The position numbers were made by a program, and so were the translations under genes. Below the pieces are notes generated by a model. That model saw nothing but the letters and a program-made list of their open reading frames with translations. It was not told the DNA's origin and did not search any database. This document shows positions 1 to 8,842 of a stretch of 64,000 nucleotides of DNA, piece after piece. Source of the DNA: Rhodobacteraceae bacterium QY30 (GTDB lineage Bacteria > Pseudomonadota > Alphaproteobacteria > Rhodobacterales > Rhodobacteraceae); assembly GCA_002356635.1 (NCBI GenBank), contig CP023454.1:2836501-2900500 (forward strand), given 5' to 3'. Position 1 is the stretch's first letter. Each line of letters starts with the position of its first letter.

Positions 1-331
1 GCAGGATGATGTTTTCCAGCGCGGTGAACTCGGGCAACAGATGGTGGAACTGGTAGACGAAGCCCAGATCCTGTCGCCGGGCGGCCGTGCGATCCCGGTC
101 CGGCAGGCCGGTCACATCGCGCCCCGCCACGCTGATCCGGCCCGCATCGGGCATGTCAAGCAGGCCCGCGATGTGCAAAAGGGTCGATTTTCCCGCCCCG
201 GAAGGCGCGACCAGCGCGACGACCTCGCCCGGGGCCACGGCCATGTCCAGCCCGCGCAGCACCATCACCTCGCCAGGGGTGCCGCGCATGTATCCCTTCT
301 CGATTCCTTCCAGGCGCAGAACGTCATTCAT
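1..331 (-). CDS. lolD: LolD, lipoprotein-release ABC ATPase (3' part cut by window edge)
   Basis: This is the N-terminal 110 residues of the ATPase that powers extraction of lipoproteins from the inner membrane for delivery to the outer membrane. The start ATG at 331 gives MNDVLRLEGIEKGY, a typical LolD opening. Walker A (APSGAGKS) lies at residues 42-49, with Ala in place of the usual first Gly. The Q-loop region (FVYQFHHLLPEF) follows, with the FxxQxHHLLPEFTA wording characteristic of LolD. The start overlaps the stop of the upstream permease gene by 8 bases, so the two are translationally coupled. Walker B and the signature motif fall outside the window. Confidence 0.93.
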   Translation of the reverse strand, partial: MNDVLRLEGIEKGYMRGTPGEVMVLRGLDMAVAPGEVVALVAPSGAGKSTLLHIAGLLDMPDAGRISVAGRDVTGLPDRDRTAARRQDLGFVYQFHHLLPEFTALENIIL

Positions 332-1610
332 AGCGCAGCGCCTCCACCGGGTTCATGCGCGCGGCGCGGCGGGCCGGAAAGATGGTCACGACGAAAGACA
401 GGATCAGCGACAGACCCACCGCCCGGCCCACGTCCCAGGCCTGAAGCCGCGCCGGAAGGCGGTAGATACCACGGATCGACGGATCCCAGGCCTCCCCGCC
501 CGAAAACCAATTGACGGCCGACATGATGCTGTCGATGTTCCAGGCGATCAGGCAACCCAGGATCACCCCCGCGAGGGTTCCGATGATGCCGGTAAACGCG
601 CCGCACAGGAAGAACACCCGCAGCACCGATCCTTCGGTCAGCCCCATGGTCCGCAGTATGCCAATGTCTCGGCCCTTGTTCTTGACCAGCATGACCAGCC
701 CCGAGGTGATGTTCATCGACGCGATCAGGACGAGGATCGACAGGATCACGAACATCACGTCATCCTCGATCGACAGCGCATTGAGGAAAGACCCCGCACT
801 GTCGCGCCAGGTCCAGATCTGGGCGTCGGGGCCCGCCGCCTGCGACAGCGGCGTGATGAAGGCATCCACCTGTTCCGGATCGGTCACGTTGACCTGGATG
901 GCGTCGACGACACCTTCGCGGTTGAAGTAGCTTTGGGCCTCGGCAAAGGGCATGTAGACGCGGGTCTGGTCAATGTCGTAGCGTCCGGCGCTGAAGACGT
1001 AGACGACTTCATAGGCGTTGACGCGGGGGCTGGTGCCAAAGGCGGTCTTGGCCCCGTCGGGCGAGATCAGGCGGACATGGTCGCCCACGGAAATCCCCAG
1101 GTCGCGGGCAATCCCGGCACCAAGGGCGATGCCCCGGTCGAAGCGGTTGATGTCGCCCACCCCCTGTGCCGGATCGGATACGCGCGGGATGGCCTTCAGA
1201 TCTGCCAGCGTCAGGCCATAGACCTCGGCCACGTTGGATCGGTCGTTCAGGGTGATCATGGCCTGGCCCTTGATCACCGGAACGGCCGCCGTTACGCCGG
1301 GCACGGCCCGGATGCGGTCGGCCACGGCGGTGTAATCCGGCATCCCGTGCTGGACGAAACCATCGGAATCGACAACCGGCAGCGGGTAGACGTTGACGTG
1401 GGCATTGGCGCCCAGGATGGTGTCGACGAATTCGGCCCGGAACCCGGCGCGCACGGCCAGCGTGGCGATCAGCGCCATCACCCCCAGCGCGATACCCACC
1501 AGCGAGATCCAGGTCATGACGCTGACGCCACCTTCCGCACGGCGGGCGCGCAGATAGCGCCAGGCGATCAGGAATTCGAAGGGCGCGAAGGGGGTCGTGC
1601 GTCCGGCCAT
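324..1610 (-). CDS. LolC/LolE family lipoprotein-releasing permease
   Basis: Inner-membrane subunit of the Lol lipoprotein-release transporter, partner of the adjacent lolD. The protein has the family plan: one N-terminal membrane helix (about residues 30-50), a large periplasmic domain, then three C-terminal helices, ending in the R-x-x-P-x-E-x-L-R-Y-E tail typical of MacB/FtsX-like permeases. Alphaproteobacteria often carry a single LolC/E hybrid, so I give no symbol. I start at the Met at 1610, which opens directly into the conserved APFEFLIAWRYL block; an in-frame Met at 1634 would add 8 residues. Neither start has a convincing ribosome binding site. Confidence 0.92.
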   Translation of the reverse strand: MAGRTTPFAPFEFLIAWRYLRARRAEGGVSVMTWISLVGIALGVMALIATLAVRAGFRAEFVDTILGANAHVNVYPLPVVDSDGFVQHGMPDYTAVADRIRAVPGVTAAVPVIKGQAMITLNDRSNVAEVYGLTLADLKAIPRVSDPAQGVGDINRFDRGIALGAGIARDLGISVGDHVRLISPDGAKTAFGTSPRVNAYEVVYVFSAGRYDIDQTRVYMPFAEAQSYFNREGVVDAIQVNVTDPEQVDAFITPLSQAAGPDAQIWTWRDSAGSFLNALSIEDDVMFVILSILVLIASMNITSGLVMLVKNKGRDIGILRTMGLTEGSVLRVFFLCGAFTGIIGTLAGVILGCLIAWNIDSIMSAVNWFSGGEAWDPSIRGIYRLPARLQAWDVGRAVGLSLILSFVVTIFPARRAARMNPVEALRYE

Positions 1611-1755
1611 GCGGGTCAATGCCAATCCATCCAATGATGGCGCGCACCGTGGCGAGGGCGGGCCGAAAGGTCAAGCCGGCCCACCCCCGGACGTCATGAC
1701 AAAACCGCGCTTTTCCGATAGCATGATGGGGTGAACACCGATGCAGGAGGATCCG

Positions 1756-2373
1756 ATGCCGACCTCTGCCCTTCCACTCCACCCCACGCCCTATATCGAG
1801 ACGGTTCCCGAACACGAAGCGCATGGCGCGACGCAGGACATGTATCGCCAGGCGCGCAACCATTACGGCTACCTGCCCAACATGACGGCGATCTTCGGTC
1901 ACCGCCCCGAAGTCCTTCATGGCTGGAGCACGCTTTTATCCGCCGTGCGCGGCAACCTGTCTCCCCGACGGTATGAGTTGGTGACGCTGGCCGCCGCGCG
2001 GGCCTTGCGCAGTTCCTACTGCATGCTCGCCCACGGCAGCGTCCTGCTGTCCCAGGGTCTGGATGCTGCCCAGGTCGCCGCGATTGCCCGCGATGCGCCC
2101 GAAGCCGAACTGACGGCGCAGGAACGGCTGATCATGGACTATGCCGAAACCGTTGCACGCGACGCCACCTCGGTCGATGCCAACCGCATCGCCGCCCTGC
2201 GCCAAAGCGGGCTGACGGATGCCGAAATCTTCGACATCGCCGCCACCGCCGCGATGCGCTGCTTCTTCAGCAAGCTTCTGGATGCGCTGGGCGCGCCCCC
2301 GGACGCGGCCTATGCCGCGCTGGACGCCGACCTGCGCGCCGCGCTGACCCCCGGTCGGCCCATCGCGGGATAG
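1756..2373 (+). CDS. AhpD/carboxymuconolactone decarboxylase-family peroxidase-like protein
   Basis: A 205-residue all-helical protein of the AhpD-like (CMD) superfamily, probably a thiol-dependent peroxide reductase or related oxidoreductase. The active-site region reads SSYCMLAHG, with Cys89 and His93. It therefore has the C-x3-H arrangement of the 'peroxidase-related' branch and not the C-x2-C pair of classical AhpD. The start is fixed by a perfect AGGAGG at 1745-1750, five bases before the ATG; an upstream in-frame ATG at 1741 overlaps that site and is unlikely. It is monocistronic and followed directly by a hairpin terminator. The substrate is unknown. Confidence 0.82.
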   Translation: MPTSALPLHPTPYIETVPEHEAHGATQDMYRQARNHYGYLPNMTAIFGHRPEVLHGWSTLLSAVRGNLSPRRYELVTLAAARALRSSYCMLAHGSVLLSQGLDAAQVAAIARDAPEAELTAQERLIMDYAETVARDATSVDANRIAALRQSGLTDAEIFDIAATAAMRCFFSKLLDALGAPPDAAYAALDADLRAALTPGRPIAG

Positions 2374-2376
2374 ACG

Positions 2377-2403
2377 AAGGCCCCGTCGGTCGGACGGGGC
2401 CTT
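2377..2403. terminator. Bidirectional hairpin terminator
   Basis: Perfect 11-bp stem (2377-2387 pairing with 2393-2403) around a 5-nt loop, between the convergent AhpD-like gene and the outer-membrane protein gene. The stem begins AAGG and ends CCTT, so it can serve both strands. Confidence 0.8.
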
Positions 2404-2431
2404 GCAACATCCTGAACGATCCGACGCGGGA

Positions 2432-3055
2432 TCAGAACTTGCGCGAAACGCCGACGCGCAGCGTGGTGACGCTCACGCCCATTTCCGGGTAGCGAACGTC
2501 AGTCTGGAAATCGGCGCCGTTGTAATCGGTGTACAGAACCTCGCCACGCAGGTTCCAGTTGTTCGGCAGCGGACGCTCGGCGCCGACGCCGACGGTCCAT
2601 CCGAACAGGGTATGGCTGTCCGAGTAGATCCGTCCGGCCGTGCTTGTGGCCATCTCGACCTTGGCCGCCGAATAGCCCAGCGAGGCGAACAGGAAGTTGC
2701 CCGCCGCGACCGTACCGACGCGCCCGCGCAGCGTGGCGCTGTGCTCGATGGCCGCTTCGCAAGCCCAGGCCGAGTTCGTGCAAAGTGAGGTGCCGTCCAC
2801 CTCGCCAAAGCTCAGGTCGCCTTCGACACCCACGATCAGGTTGCCATAGGACTTGTTGTAACCGGCAACGGCAAAGCCGCTCGGGCCGCTGGGGTCACCC
2901 ATCGCGTTGCCGCTCGACGGCTGGTCGGTGCCTGCGTCCCCATCGGACCAGGCCAGACCGCCGCCCACATAGAAGCCGTCAAAGTCCTGCGCCTGCGCGG
3001 CCAGCCCCGATGCGATCACCAGCGCCGCGACTGCGGCGGATTTCAGGAATGCCAT
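2432..3055 (-). CDS. Outer-membrane beta-barrel (Omp25/OmpA-like) porin-family protein
   Basis: A 207-residue protein with a clear Sec signal peptide (Lys5, hydrophobic core, AQAQ-DF cleavage region near residue 23). Next comes the YVGGGLAWSD opening of small eight-stranded outer-membrane barrels. It ends in SRKF, with the C-terminal Phe recognised by the BAM complex. Alternating hydrophobic strands and Gly-rich turns run through the rest. Members of this family are abundant surface proteins with no catalytic role. It stands alone, convergent with the AhpD-like gene. Confidence 0.83.
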   Translation of the reverse strand: MAFLKSAAVAALVIASGLAAQAQDFDGFYVGGGLAWSDGDAGTDQPSSGNAMGDPSGPSGFAVAGYNKSYGNLIVGVEGDLSFGEVDGTSLCTNSAWACEAAIEHSATLRGRVGTVAAGNFLFASLGYSAAKVEMATSTAGRIYSDSHTLFGWTVGVGAERPLPNNWNLRGEVLYTDYNGADFQTDVRYPEMGVSVTTLRVGVSRKF

Positions 3056-3246
3056 TTGCTCACCTCATTTTTCCGGATTTTTGGTTTTGAGGAGATGCCT
3101 AGCCTTCGCCACAAACCCGGTCAATCGACACCCGTCGTTTTGGGGAAACCCGACGGTGGCTGAGTGAAGAATTTTCGAGAAAGAGTCATTTCGGCAACAA
3201 ACCGCCACCGGCAGGCGCAAGTCCGCCGCAAGGTCCGCGTGGTAAA

Positions 3247-3269
3247 GGCCGGGCCCCGATGGCCCGGCC
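3247..3269 (-). terminator. proS terminator hairpin
   Basis: Perfect 9-bp GC stem (3247-3255 with 3261-3269) and a 5-nt loop, immediately beyond the proS stop. On the minus strand it is followed by TTTACC. The rest of the 3056-3246 interval shows no gene. Confidence 0.72.
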
Positions 3270-3276
3270 GATCCCG

Positions 3277-4614
3277 TCAGACGCCTTCGTAGATCTGCGC
3301 GATACGGTCGACGGCGGCTTCGGCCGTCATCTCCTCGCTTTCGCCCGTGCGGCGGCTGGTCAATTCGACCAGGCCATTCGCCAGCCCCCGCGGGCCGACC
3401 GTCACGCGCCAGGGCAGGCCGATCAGGTCCATCGTGGCGAATTTCGCCCCTGCCCGTTCGTCGCGGTCGTCATACAGCGGATCAAGGCCCTTGGCCTTCA
3501 GCGCGGCATAGATCGCCTCGCAGGCGGCGTCGGTGGCGGCGTCGCCCTGTTTCAGGTTGACGATCCCGGCGTGGAAGGGGGTGACGCCTTCCGGCCAGAT
3601 GATGCCCTTGTCGTCGTGGCTGGCTTCGATGATCGCGCCCAGAAGGCGGCTCACGCCGATGCCGTGGCTGCCCATTTCCACCGGAACGCGGCTGCCGTCG
3701 GCGGTGACAACGGTCGCGCCCATGGATTCGGAATACTTGGTGCCGAAGTAGAAGATCTGACCGACCTCGATCCCCCGACCCACCTTGCGGCGGTCTTCCG
3801 GCACGGCATTGAACAGGGCTTCGTCGTGCGTTTCGTCGGTGCGGGCATAAAGCGTGGTGAATTCGTCGCAGATTGCCTTCACCTGATCGCGGTCGTCGTA
3901 GTCGACGGTGCGATTGCCCAGTTTCAGGTCGGTCACGGCATCGTCGTAAAAGACTTCGGATTCGCCGGTCGAGGCGAGCACCAGGAATTCATGCGTGTTG
4001 TCGCCACCGATCGGGCCCGAGGCTGCACGCATCGGGATCGCGGTCAGGCCCATGCGTTCATAGGTGCGCAGATAGCTGACCATGTGACGGTTGTAGGCAT
4101 GCAGCGCGGCGTCGCGGTCCACGTCGAAGTTGTAGCCGTCCTTCATCAGGAACTCGCGTCCCCGCATCACACCGAAGCGCGGGCGCACCTCGTCGCGGAA
4201 CTTCCACTGAATGTGGTAAAGTGTCAGCGGCAGGTCCTTGTAGCTGTTCACATGGCTGCGGAAGATGTCGGTGATCATCTCTTCGTTGGTCGGACCATAG
4301 AGCATGTCGCGTTCATGCCGGTCCTTGATGCGCAGCATTTCCTGGCCGTAGTCGTCATAGCGGCCGGATTCGCGCCACAGGTCGGCCGGTTGCAGCGTCG
4401 GCATCAGAAGCGGGATGTGGCCGGCGCGGATCTGTTCCTCGTGGACGATCTGTTCGATGCGCTTCAGCACCTTGAAGCCCAGCGGCAGCCAGGAATAGAT
4501 CCCCGCCGCCTGCTGCTTGATCATGCCCGCGCGCAGCATGTAGCGGTGCGAGACGATCTGCGCCTCGGCGGGGTTTTCCTTCAGGACGGGCAGGAAATAA
4601 CGGGTCAGACGCAT
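3277..4614 (-). CDS. proS: Prolyl-tRNA synthetase, short form
   Basis: Charges tRNA-Pro with proline; class II aminoacyl-tRNA synthetase of 445 residues. All three class II motifs are visible: the motif 1 region around [14 protein letters not shown], motif 2 with [16 protein letters not shown], and motif 3 with [13 protein letters not shown]. The length matches the short alphaproteobacterial type that lacks the large editing insertion between motifs 2 and 3. The start ATG at 4614 gives [15 protein letters not shown], the standard opening. The reading frame stays open upstream for 89 more codons, but that stretch is the antisense of the next gene's 5' region. Confidence 0.96.
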   Translation of the reverse strand: MRLTRYFLPVLKENPAEAQIVSHRYMLRAGMIKQQAAGIYSWLPLGFKVLKRIEQIVHEEQIRAGHIPLLMPTLQPADLWRESGRYDDYGQEMLRIKDRHERDMLYGPTNEEMITDIFRSHVNSYKDLPLTLYHIQWKFRDEVRPRFGVMRGREFLMKDGYNFDVDRDAALHAYNRHMVSYLRTYERMGLTAIPMRAASGPIGGDNTHEFLVLASTGESEVFYDDAVTDLKLGNRTVDYDDRDQVKAICDEFTTLYARTDETHDEALFNAVPEDRRKVGRGIEVGQIFYFGTKYSESMGATVVTADGSRVPVEMGSHGIGVSRLLGAIIEASHDDKGIIWPEGVTPFHAGIVNLKQGDAATDAACEAIYAALKAKGLDPLYDDRDERAGAKFATMDLIGLPWRVTVGPRGLANGLVELTSRRTGESEEMTAEAAVDRIAQIYEGV

Positions 4615-4762
4615 GGCGGATCCTGTGACGTAAGGGCTTTGCCCGTCTATGACATCCACGGCGGGCAGGCAAGCGCGCCGGCGCCCGATGGTCCCGCACG
4701 GCGGCCCTGCCCCGGCGTCGCGCTTGCGAAAAATCGCTTCTTCGGCGAAAAGGGGCGCGGAC

Positions 4763-5872
4763 ATGAGGAACGGGTGGATGACGCTGTCGGTCGGGGTGCA
4801 GGCCAAATACTGGGGGATCGCGGCGGCGGTCTTTCTGCTTGCGCTTTGGGTGATGGGGACGGTCATGCTTCCGTTCCTCATGGGGGGCGCGATCGCCTAT
4901 TTCCTGGACCCGATCGCCGACCGGCTGGAGCGCGCGGGCCTGTCCCGGGCGGCGGCCACCTCGATCATCTCGCTGGGGGCGATGCTGATCTTCGTGATGC
5001 TGGCACTTCTGGTTGTGCCGATGCTGTCGCGCCAGCTGGTCGCGCTGGTCAATGACATCCCGAACATCTTCGCCCGGCTGCAAGGCTTCCTGTCCGCGCG
5101 CTTTCCGCAGATGCTGGAGCCCGACAGCGTGGTTCAGCAGACCCTGAACAGCATCGGCCGCACGATCCAGTCGAAGGGCGGCGCGCTGGCATCCAGCGTC
5201 CTCAGCTCGGCCCTGTCGGTCATCAACGCCGTGGTGTTCATCGTCGTGGTGCCGGTGGTGGCTTTCTACATGCTGCTGGACTGGGACCGGATGGTCGAGC
5301 GGGTGGACAGCTGGCTGCCGCGCGACCACCAACCGACGATCCGCCGCCTGGCAACGCAGATCGACACGGCCCTGGCCGGGTTCGTGCGCGGCCAGGTGTC
5401 GGTCTGTCTGATCCTGGGCACCTTCTATTCGATCACGCTGATGCTGGCGGGGCTGAACTTCGGCCTGATCGTCGGCGCCATCGCCGGGCTGATCACCTTC
5501 ATTCCCTATGTCGGTGCGCTGATCGGCGGACTTCTGGCCATCGGCCTGGCGCTTTACCAGTTCTGGGGCGACTGGGTGCAGATCGGCATCGTCGCCGGCA
5601 TCTTCGCGGTGGGGCAGTTCCTGGAGGGCAACGTCATCACGCCGCGGCTGGTCGGGAAATCGGTGGGCCTGCATCCCCTTTGGCTGATCTTCGCCCTCTC
5701 GGCCTTCGGATCGCTGTTCGGCTTCACGGGCATGCTGATCGCCGTTCCGGTGGCGGCTGCGATCGGCGTCCTGGTGCGCTTCGCACTGGAACGCTACATG
5801 GACAGCCCGCTGTACAAGGGCCTGGCGGGTGCGCCGAAGGTCATCCTGCCCAAGGACCAGGGCCGGATCTGA
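4763..5872 (+). CDS. AI-2E family membrane transporter (PerM-like)
   Basis: A 369-residue polytopic inner-membrane protein of the AI-2E exporter family. It has two N-terminal helices, a soluble segment rich in charged residues, a central [14 protein letters not shown] block and a cluster of C-terminal helices with the [19 protein letters not shown] motif typical of the family. Substrates in most bacteria are unproven; some homologues act as Na+/H+ antiporters. The start at 4763 follows AGGGGCG; an internal Met at 4778 also has a plausible GAGGA site. The stop overlaps the hdaA start by one base (TGATG), an arrangement suggesting a conserved operon. Confidence 0.87.
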   Translation: MRNGWMTLSVGVQAKYWGIAAAVFLLALWVMGTVMLPFLMGGAIAYFLDPIADRLERAGLSRAAATSIISLGAMLIFVMLALLVVPMLSRQLVALVNDIPNIFARLQGFLSARFPQMLEPDSVVQQTLNSIGRTIQSKGGALASSVLSSALSVINAVVFIVVVPVVAFYMLLDWDRMVERVDSWLPRDHQPTIRRLATQIDTALAGFVRGQVSVCLILGTFYSITLMLAGLNFGLIVGAIAGLITFIPYVGALIGGLLAIGLALYQFWGDWVQIGIVAGIFAVGQFLEGNVITPRLVGKSVGLHPLWLIFALSAFGSLFGFTGMLIAVPVAAAIGVLVRFALERYMDSPLYKGLAGAPKVILPKDQGRI

Positions 5873-6546
5873 TGTCCCGGCAACTGGCCCTTAACCTGCC
5901 GGTGCAGCCCGCACTGGCGCGATCCGATTTCATGGTTTCCCCCGCCAATGCGCAGGCGCTGGCGATGATCGATACGCCCGCGCTCTGGCCGCAGGGAAAG
6001 CTGCTGCTGGTCGGTCCGGAAGGTGCGGGGAAAAGCCACCTGGCCCAGGTCTTTGCCCATGACCGCCAGGCGGAGGTACTGCTGGCGGACCGGATCCGGC
6101 CGCCCTTCGCGGAAGCCGCCGCCGTCGTGGTCGAGGACGCCGAAAGGGTGGCGGGCGATCCGGCCGCCGAAGAGGCGCTGTTTCACCTCCACAACCATGT
6201 CCTTCAGCGCGGCGGGCTGCTGCTGCTGACGGCGCGCCACAACCCCGCCGCCTGGGGCCTGCGGCTTCCCGACCTTCTGTCGCGAATGCAGGCCACCGCC
6301 ACGGCCACCCTCCAAGCTCCCGACGATGCGCTGCTGGCGGCGGTGCTGGTCAAGCATTTTGCCGACCGGCAGCTCAGGGTTTCCCCGGCGCTGATCCCCT
6401 GGCTGGTGCCGCGGATGGAACGTTCGCTGGCCGCAGCGCGGGATCTGGCCGCGGCGCTGGACGCCCGCGCGCTGGCCGAGGGCGGCCCGGTCACCCGCAC
6501 CCTGGCCGCCGACCTGCTGGACAGCCCGCCCCCCGAAGCGCCATGA
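5872..6546 (+). CDS. hdaA: HdaA-like DnaA-related regulatory ATPase
   Basis: A 224-residue AAA+ protein related to the DnaA ATPase domain but lacking the DNA-binding domain. Hda-type proteins bind the DNA polymerase clamp and stimulate ATP hydrolysis by DnaA to prevent re-initiation. The N-terminal QLALNL (residues 4-9) resembles the clamp-binding motif of Hda. Walker A GPEGAGKS is at residues 48-55. The Walker B region (AAAVVVEDAE) and sensor region (LLLTARHNP) follow in order. Translation is probably coupled to the permease by the one-base TGATG overlap. Confidence 0.84.
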   Translation: MSRQLALNLPVQPALARSDFMVSPANAQALAMIDTPALWPQGKLLLVGPEGAGKSHLAQVFAHDRQAEVLLADRIRPPFAEAAAVVVEDAERVAGDPAAEEALFHLHNHVLQRGGLLLLTARHNPAAWGLRLPDLLSRMQATATATLQAPDDALLAAVLVKHFADRQLRVSPALIPWLVPRMERSLAAARDLAAALDARALAEGGPVTRTLAADLLDSPPPEAP

Positions 6547-6592
6547 TCGCCGCATAACCCCTCCCTCGACAAGAAGACCCAGACGCATTGCC

Positions 6593-8767
6593 ATGACCCA
6601 GGCCGATTTCCTCAAAGCCGAATTTCCCGCCGCGCTTGAAATGCCCGAAGGCGCAAGATCGGGGCCCCGCCGCTTTTTCAACCGGGAACTCAGCTGGCTG
6701 GCCTTCAACTGGCGGGTGCTGGACGAAAGCCGCAACCCGCGCGTTCCGCTTCTGGAACGGCTACGGTTCCTGTCGATCTCGGCCACGAACCTGGACGAAT
6801 TCTATTCCGTCCGCGTGGCGGGCCTGCGCGAATTGCGCCGGGCCGGGAACGAGGTTCCGGCCGCCGACGGCCTGACACCGACCGAGCAACTGGCCCTGAT
6901 CAACCGGGACGCCCGGCGCCTGATGAAGGTGCAGCAGGCGGTCTGGACGCGCCTGAAGCGCGAGATGGAAGCGGCAGGCATCACCATCGTGACCCGGGGC
7001 AAGATCACCCGCGCGGATGCCGCCTTCCTGAAGGACTACTTCCTGAACCGGGTTTTTCCGGTGCTTTCGCCCCTGGCCATCGACCCGGCGCACCCTTTCC
7101 CCTTCATTCCGAACACCGGCTTCTGCCTGGGGTTGCAGCTGGAACGCATCACCGACCAGCGGAAGCTTCAGGCCCTGCTGCCGATCCCGCAGCAGATCGA
7201 GCGCTTCATCGCCCTGCCGTCCCGGGCGGGCGAGGCGCGGTTCCTGCCGCTGGAAGAACTGCTGCTGGTGCACCTGAACTCGCTTTTCCCCGGCTATCGC
7301 GACATCGGGCATTGTTCGTTCCGGGTGCTGCGCGACAGCGATATCGAGGTCGAGGACGAGGCCGAAGACCTGGTGCGGGAATTCGAAACCGCGCTGAAGC
7401 GCCGCCGCCGCGGCCAGGTGATCCGCATGAAGATCACAGCAGGCGCGCCCGAGGAACTGCGCGGCATCATCATGGAAGAGCTGGGCGTTGCCCCGGACGA
7501 GGTGGTCGAGGTGCGCGGGCTGGTCGGCATGGCCGATGTCAAGGCGCTGATCCTGGACAGCCGGCGTGACCTGCAATGGCCGTCCTTCACGCCGCGCGTT
7601 CCCGAACGGGTGCAGGACCACGACGGCGACATGTTCGCGGCCATCCGCCAGAAGGACATGCTGCTGCATCACCCCTACGAAACCTTCGACATGGTGATCC
7701 GCTTCCTGCAACAAGCCGCGACCGACCCGAACGTGCTGGCGATCAAGCAGACGCTTTACCGCACCAGCCAGGACAGCCCGATCGTCGCCGCACTGTGCGA
7801 GGCGGCCGAGGCGGGAAAATCCGTCACCGCCCTGGTCGAACTGAAGGCCCGTTTCGACGAAGCCGCGAACATCCGCCAGAGCCGCCGGCTGGAACGGTCG
7901 GGCGCACATGTCGTCTACGGCTTCATCCACTACAAGACCCACGCCAAGATCTCGACCGTGGTGCGGCGGGAAGGCGAACACCTGGTCACCTATACGCACT
8001 ACGGCACCGGCAACTATCACCCGATCACGGCGCGGATCTACACCGACCTGTCGCTGTTCACCTGCGATCCGGCGCTGGGGCGGGATGCGACCAAGGTCTT
8101 CAACTACCTGTCCGGCTATGTGCAGCCCGAGGGGCTGGAGAACCTGGCAATCTCGCCCATCTCGCTGAAATCGCGGCTTCTGGAGATGATCGCGCAAGAG
8201 GCCGAATTCGCCCGGAAGGGCCGGCCCGCCGAGATCTGGGCCAAGATGAATTCGGTGATCGACCCGGACGTGATCGATGCGCTGTATGCCGCCAGTCAGG
8301 CGGGGGTGAAGATCAACATGGTCATTCGCGGCATCTGCGGCCTGCGGCCCGGCATCAAGGGCCTGTCCGAGAACATCCGCGTCAAGTCCATCGTCGGCCG
8401 GTTCCTGGAACACAGCCGGATCATCTGCTTCGGCAATGGCCACGGATTGCCCTCCAAACGGGCGCGGGTCTTCATGTCCTCGGCCGACTGGATGGAGCGA
8501 AACCTGCTGCGCCGGGTCGAGACGCTGGTCGAGATCATGAACGACACGGTAAAGGCCCAGATCGTCAGCCAGGTCATGGCTGCCAACCTGGCGGACGAGG
8601 CACAGAGCTGGATCCTGCAACCGGATGGACGTTATCTGCGCGATCTGCCCGAGGGACGCGACGACCTGTTCAACTGTCACAAGTTCTTCATGGAAAACCC
8701 GTCCCTTTCGGGGCGGGGTTCGGCGGGGGCGCGTGATGTTCCGAAACTGGCCCACACGCCGGATTGA
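6593..8767 (+). CDS. ppk: Polyphosphate kinase 1
   Basis: Reversibly polymerises the gamma phosphate of ATP into polyphosphate. The 724-residue protein has the full PPK1 layout: N domain opening with FFNRELSWLAFNWRVL, head domain, then two phospholipase-D-like catalytic domains. The catalytic histidine block YKTHAKI lies near residue 448, with the HYGTGNYH motif just after it. It is followed 75 bases later by ppx on the same strand, the classic synthesis/degradation pair. The start follows a weak leader with no strong ribosome binding site. The C-terminal about 40 residues are variable. Confidence 0.95.
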   Translation: MTQADFLKAEFPAALEMPEGARSGPRRFFNRELSWLAFNWRVLDESRNPRVPLLERLRFLSISATNLDEFYSVRVAGLRELRRAGNEVPAADGLTPTEQLALINRDARRLMKVQQAVWTRLKREMEAAGITIVTRGKITRADAAFLKDYFLNRVFPVLSPLAIDPAHPFPFIPNTGFCLGLQLERITDQRKLQALLPIPQQIERFIALPSRAGEARFLPLEELLLVHLNSLFPGYRDIGHCSFRVLRDSDIEVEDEAEDLVREFETALKRRRRGQVIRMKITAGAPEELRGIIMEELGVAPDEVVEVRGLVGMADVKALILDSRRDLQWPSFTPRVPERVQDHDGDMFAAIRQKDMLLHHPYETFDMVIRFLQQAATDPNVLAIKQTLYRTSQDSPIVAALCEAAEAGKSVTALVELKARFDEAANIRQSRRLERSGAHVVYGFIHYKTHAKISTVVRREGEHLVTYTHYGTGNYHPITARIYTDLSLFTCDPALGRDATKVFNYLSGYVQPEGLENLAISPISLKSRLLEMIAQEAEFARKGRPAEIWAKMNSVIDPDVIDALYAASQAGVKINMVIRGICGLRPGIKGLSENIRVKSIVGRFLEHSRIICFGNGHGLPSKRARVFMSSADWMERNLLRRVETLVEIMNDTVKAQIVSQVMAANLADEAQSWILQPDGRYLRDLPEGRDDLFNCHKFFMENPSLSGRGSAGARDVPKLAHTPD

Positions 8768-8842
8768 GCCGGACCGGCCGGAACGTTAAACCGGCGATGC
8801 GAAGCGGCGGACCCTAAAGGCCGCCAGACGAGGGAACCCGAG

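Noticed and set aside
3259-5055. 598-codon plus-strand frame
   Set aside because: Antisense of proS running into the AI-2E permease gene; Val/Asp/Ala/His-rich composition and no family likeness.
6761-8755. 664-codon minus-strand frame
   Set aside because: Exact antisense shadow of ppk, which is certain from its motifs.
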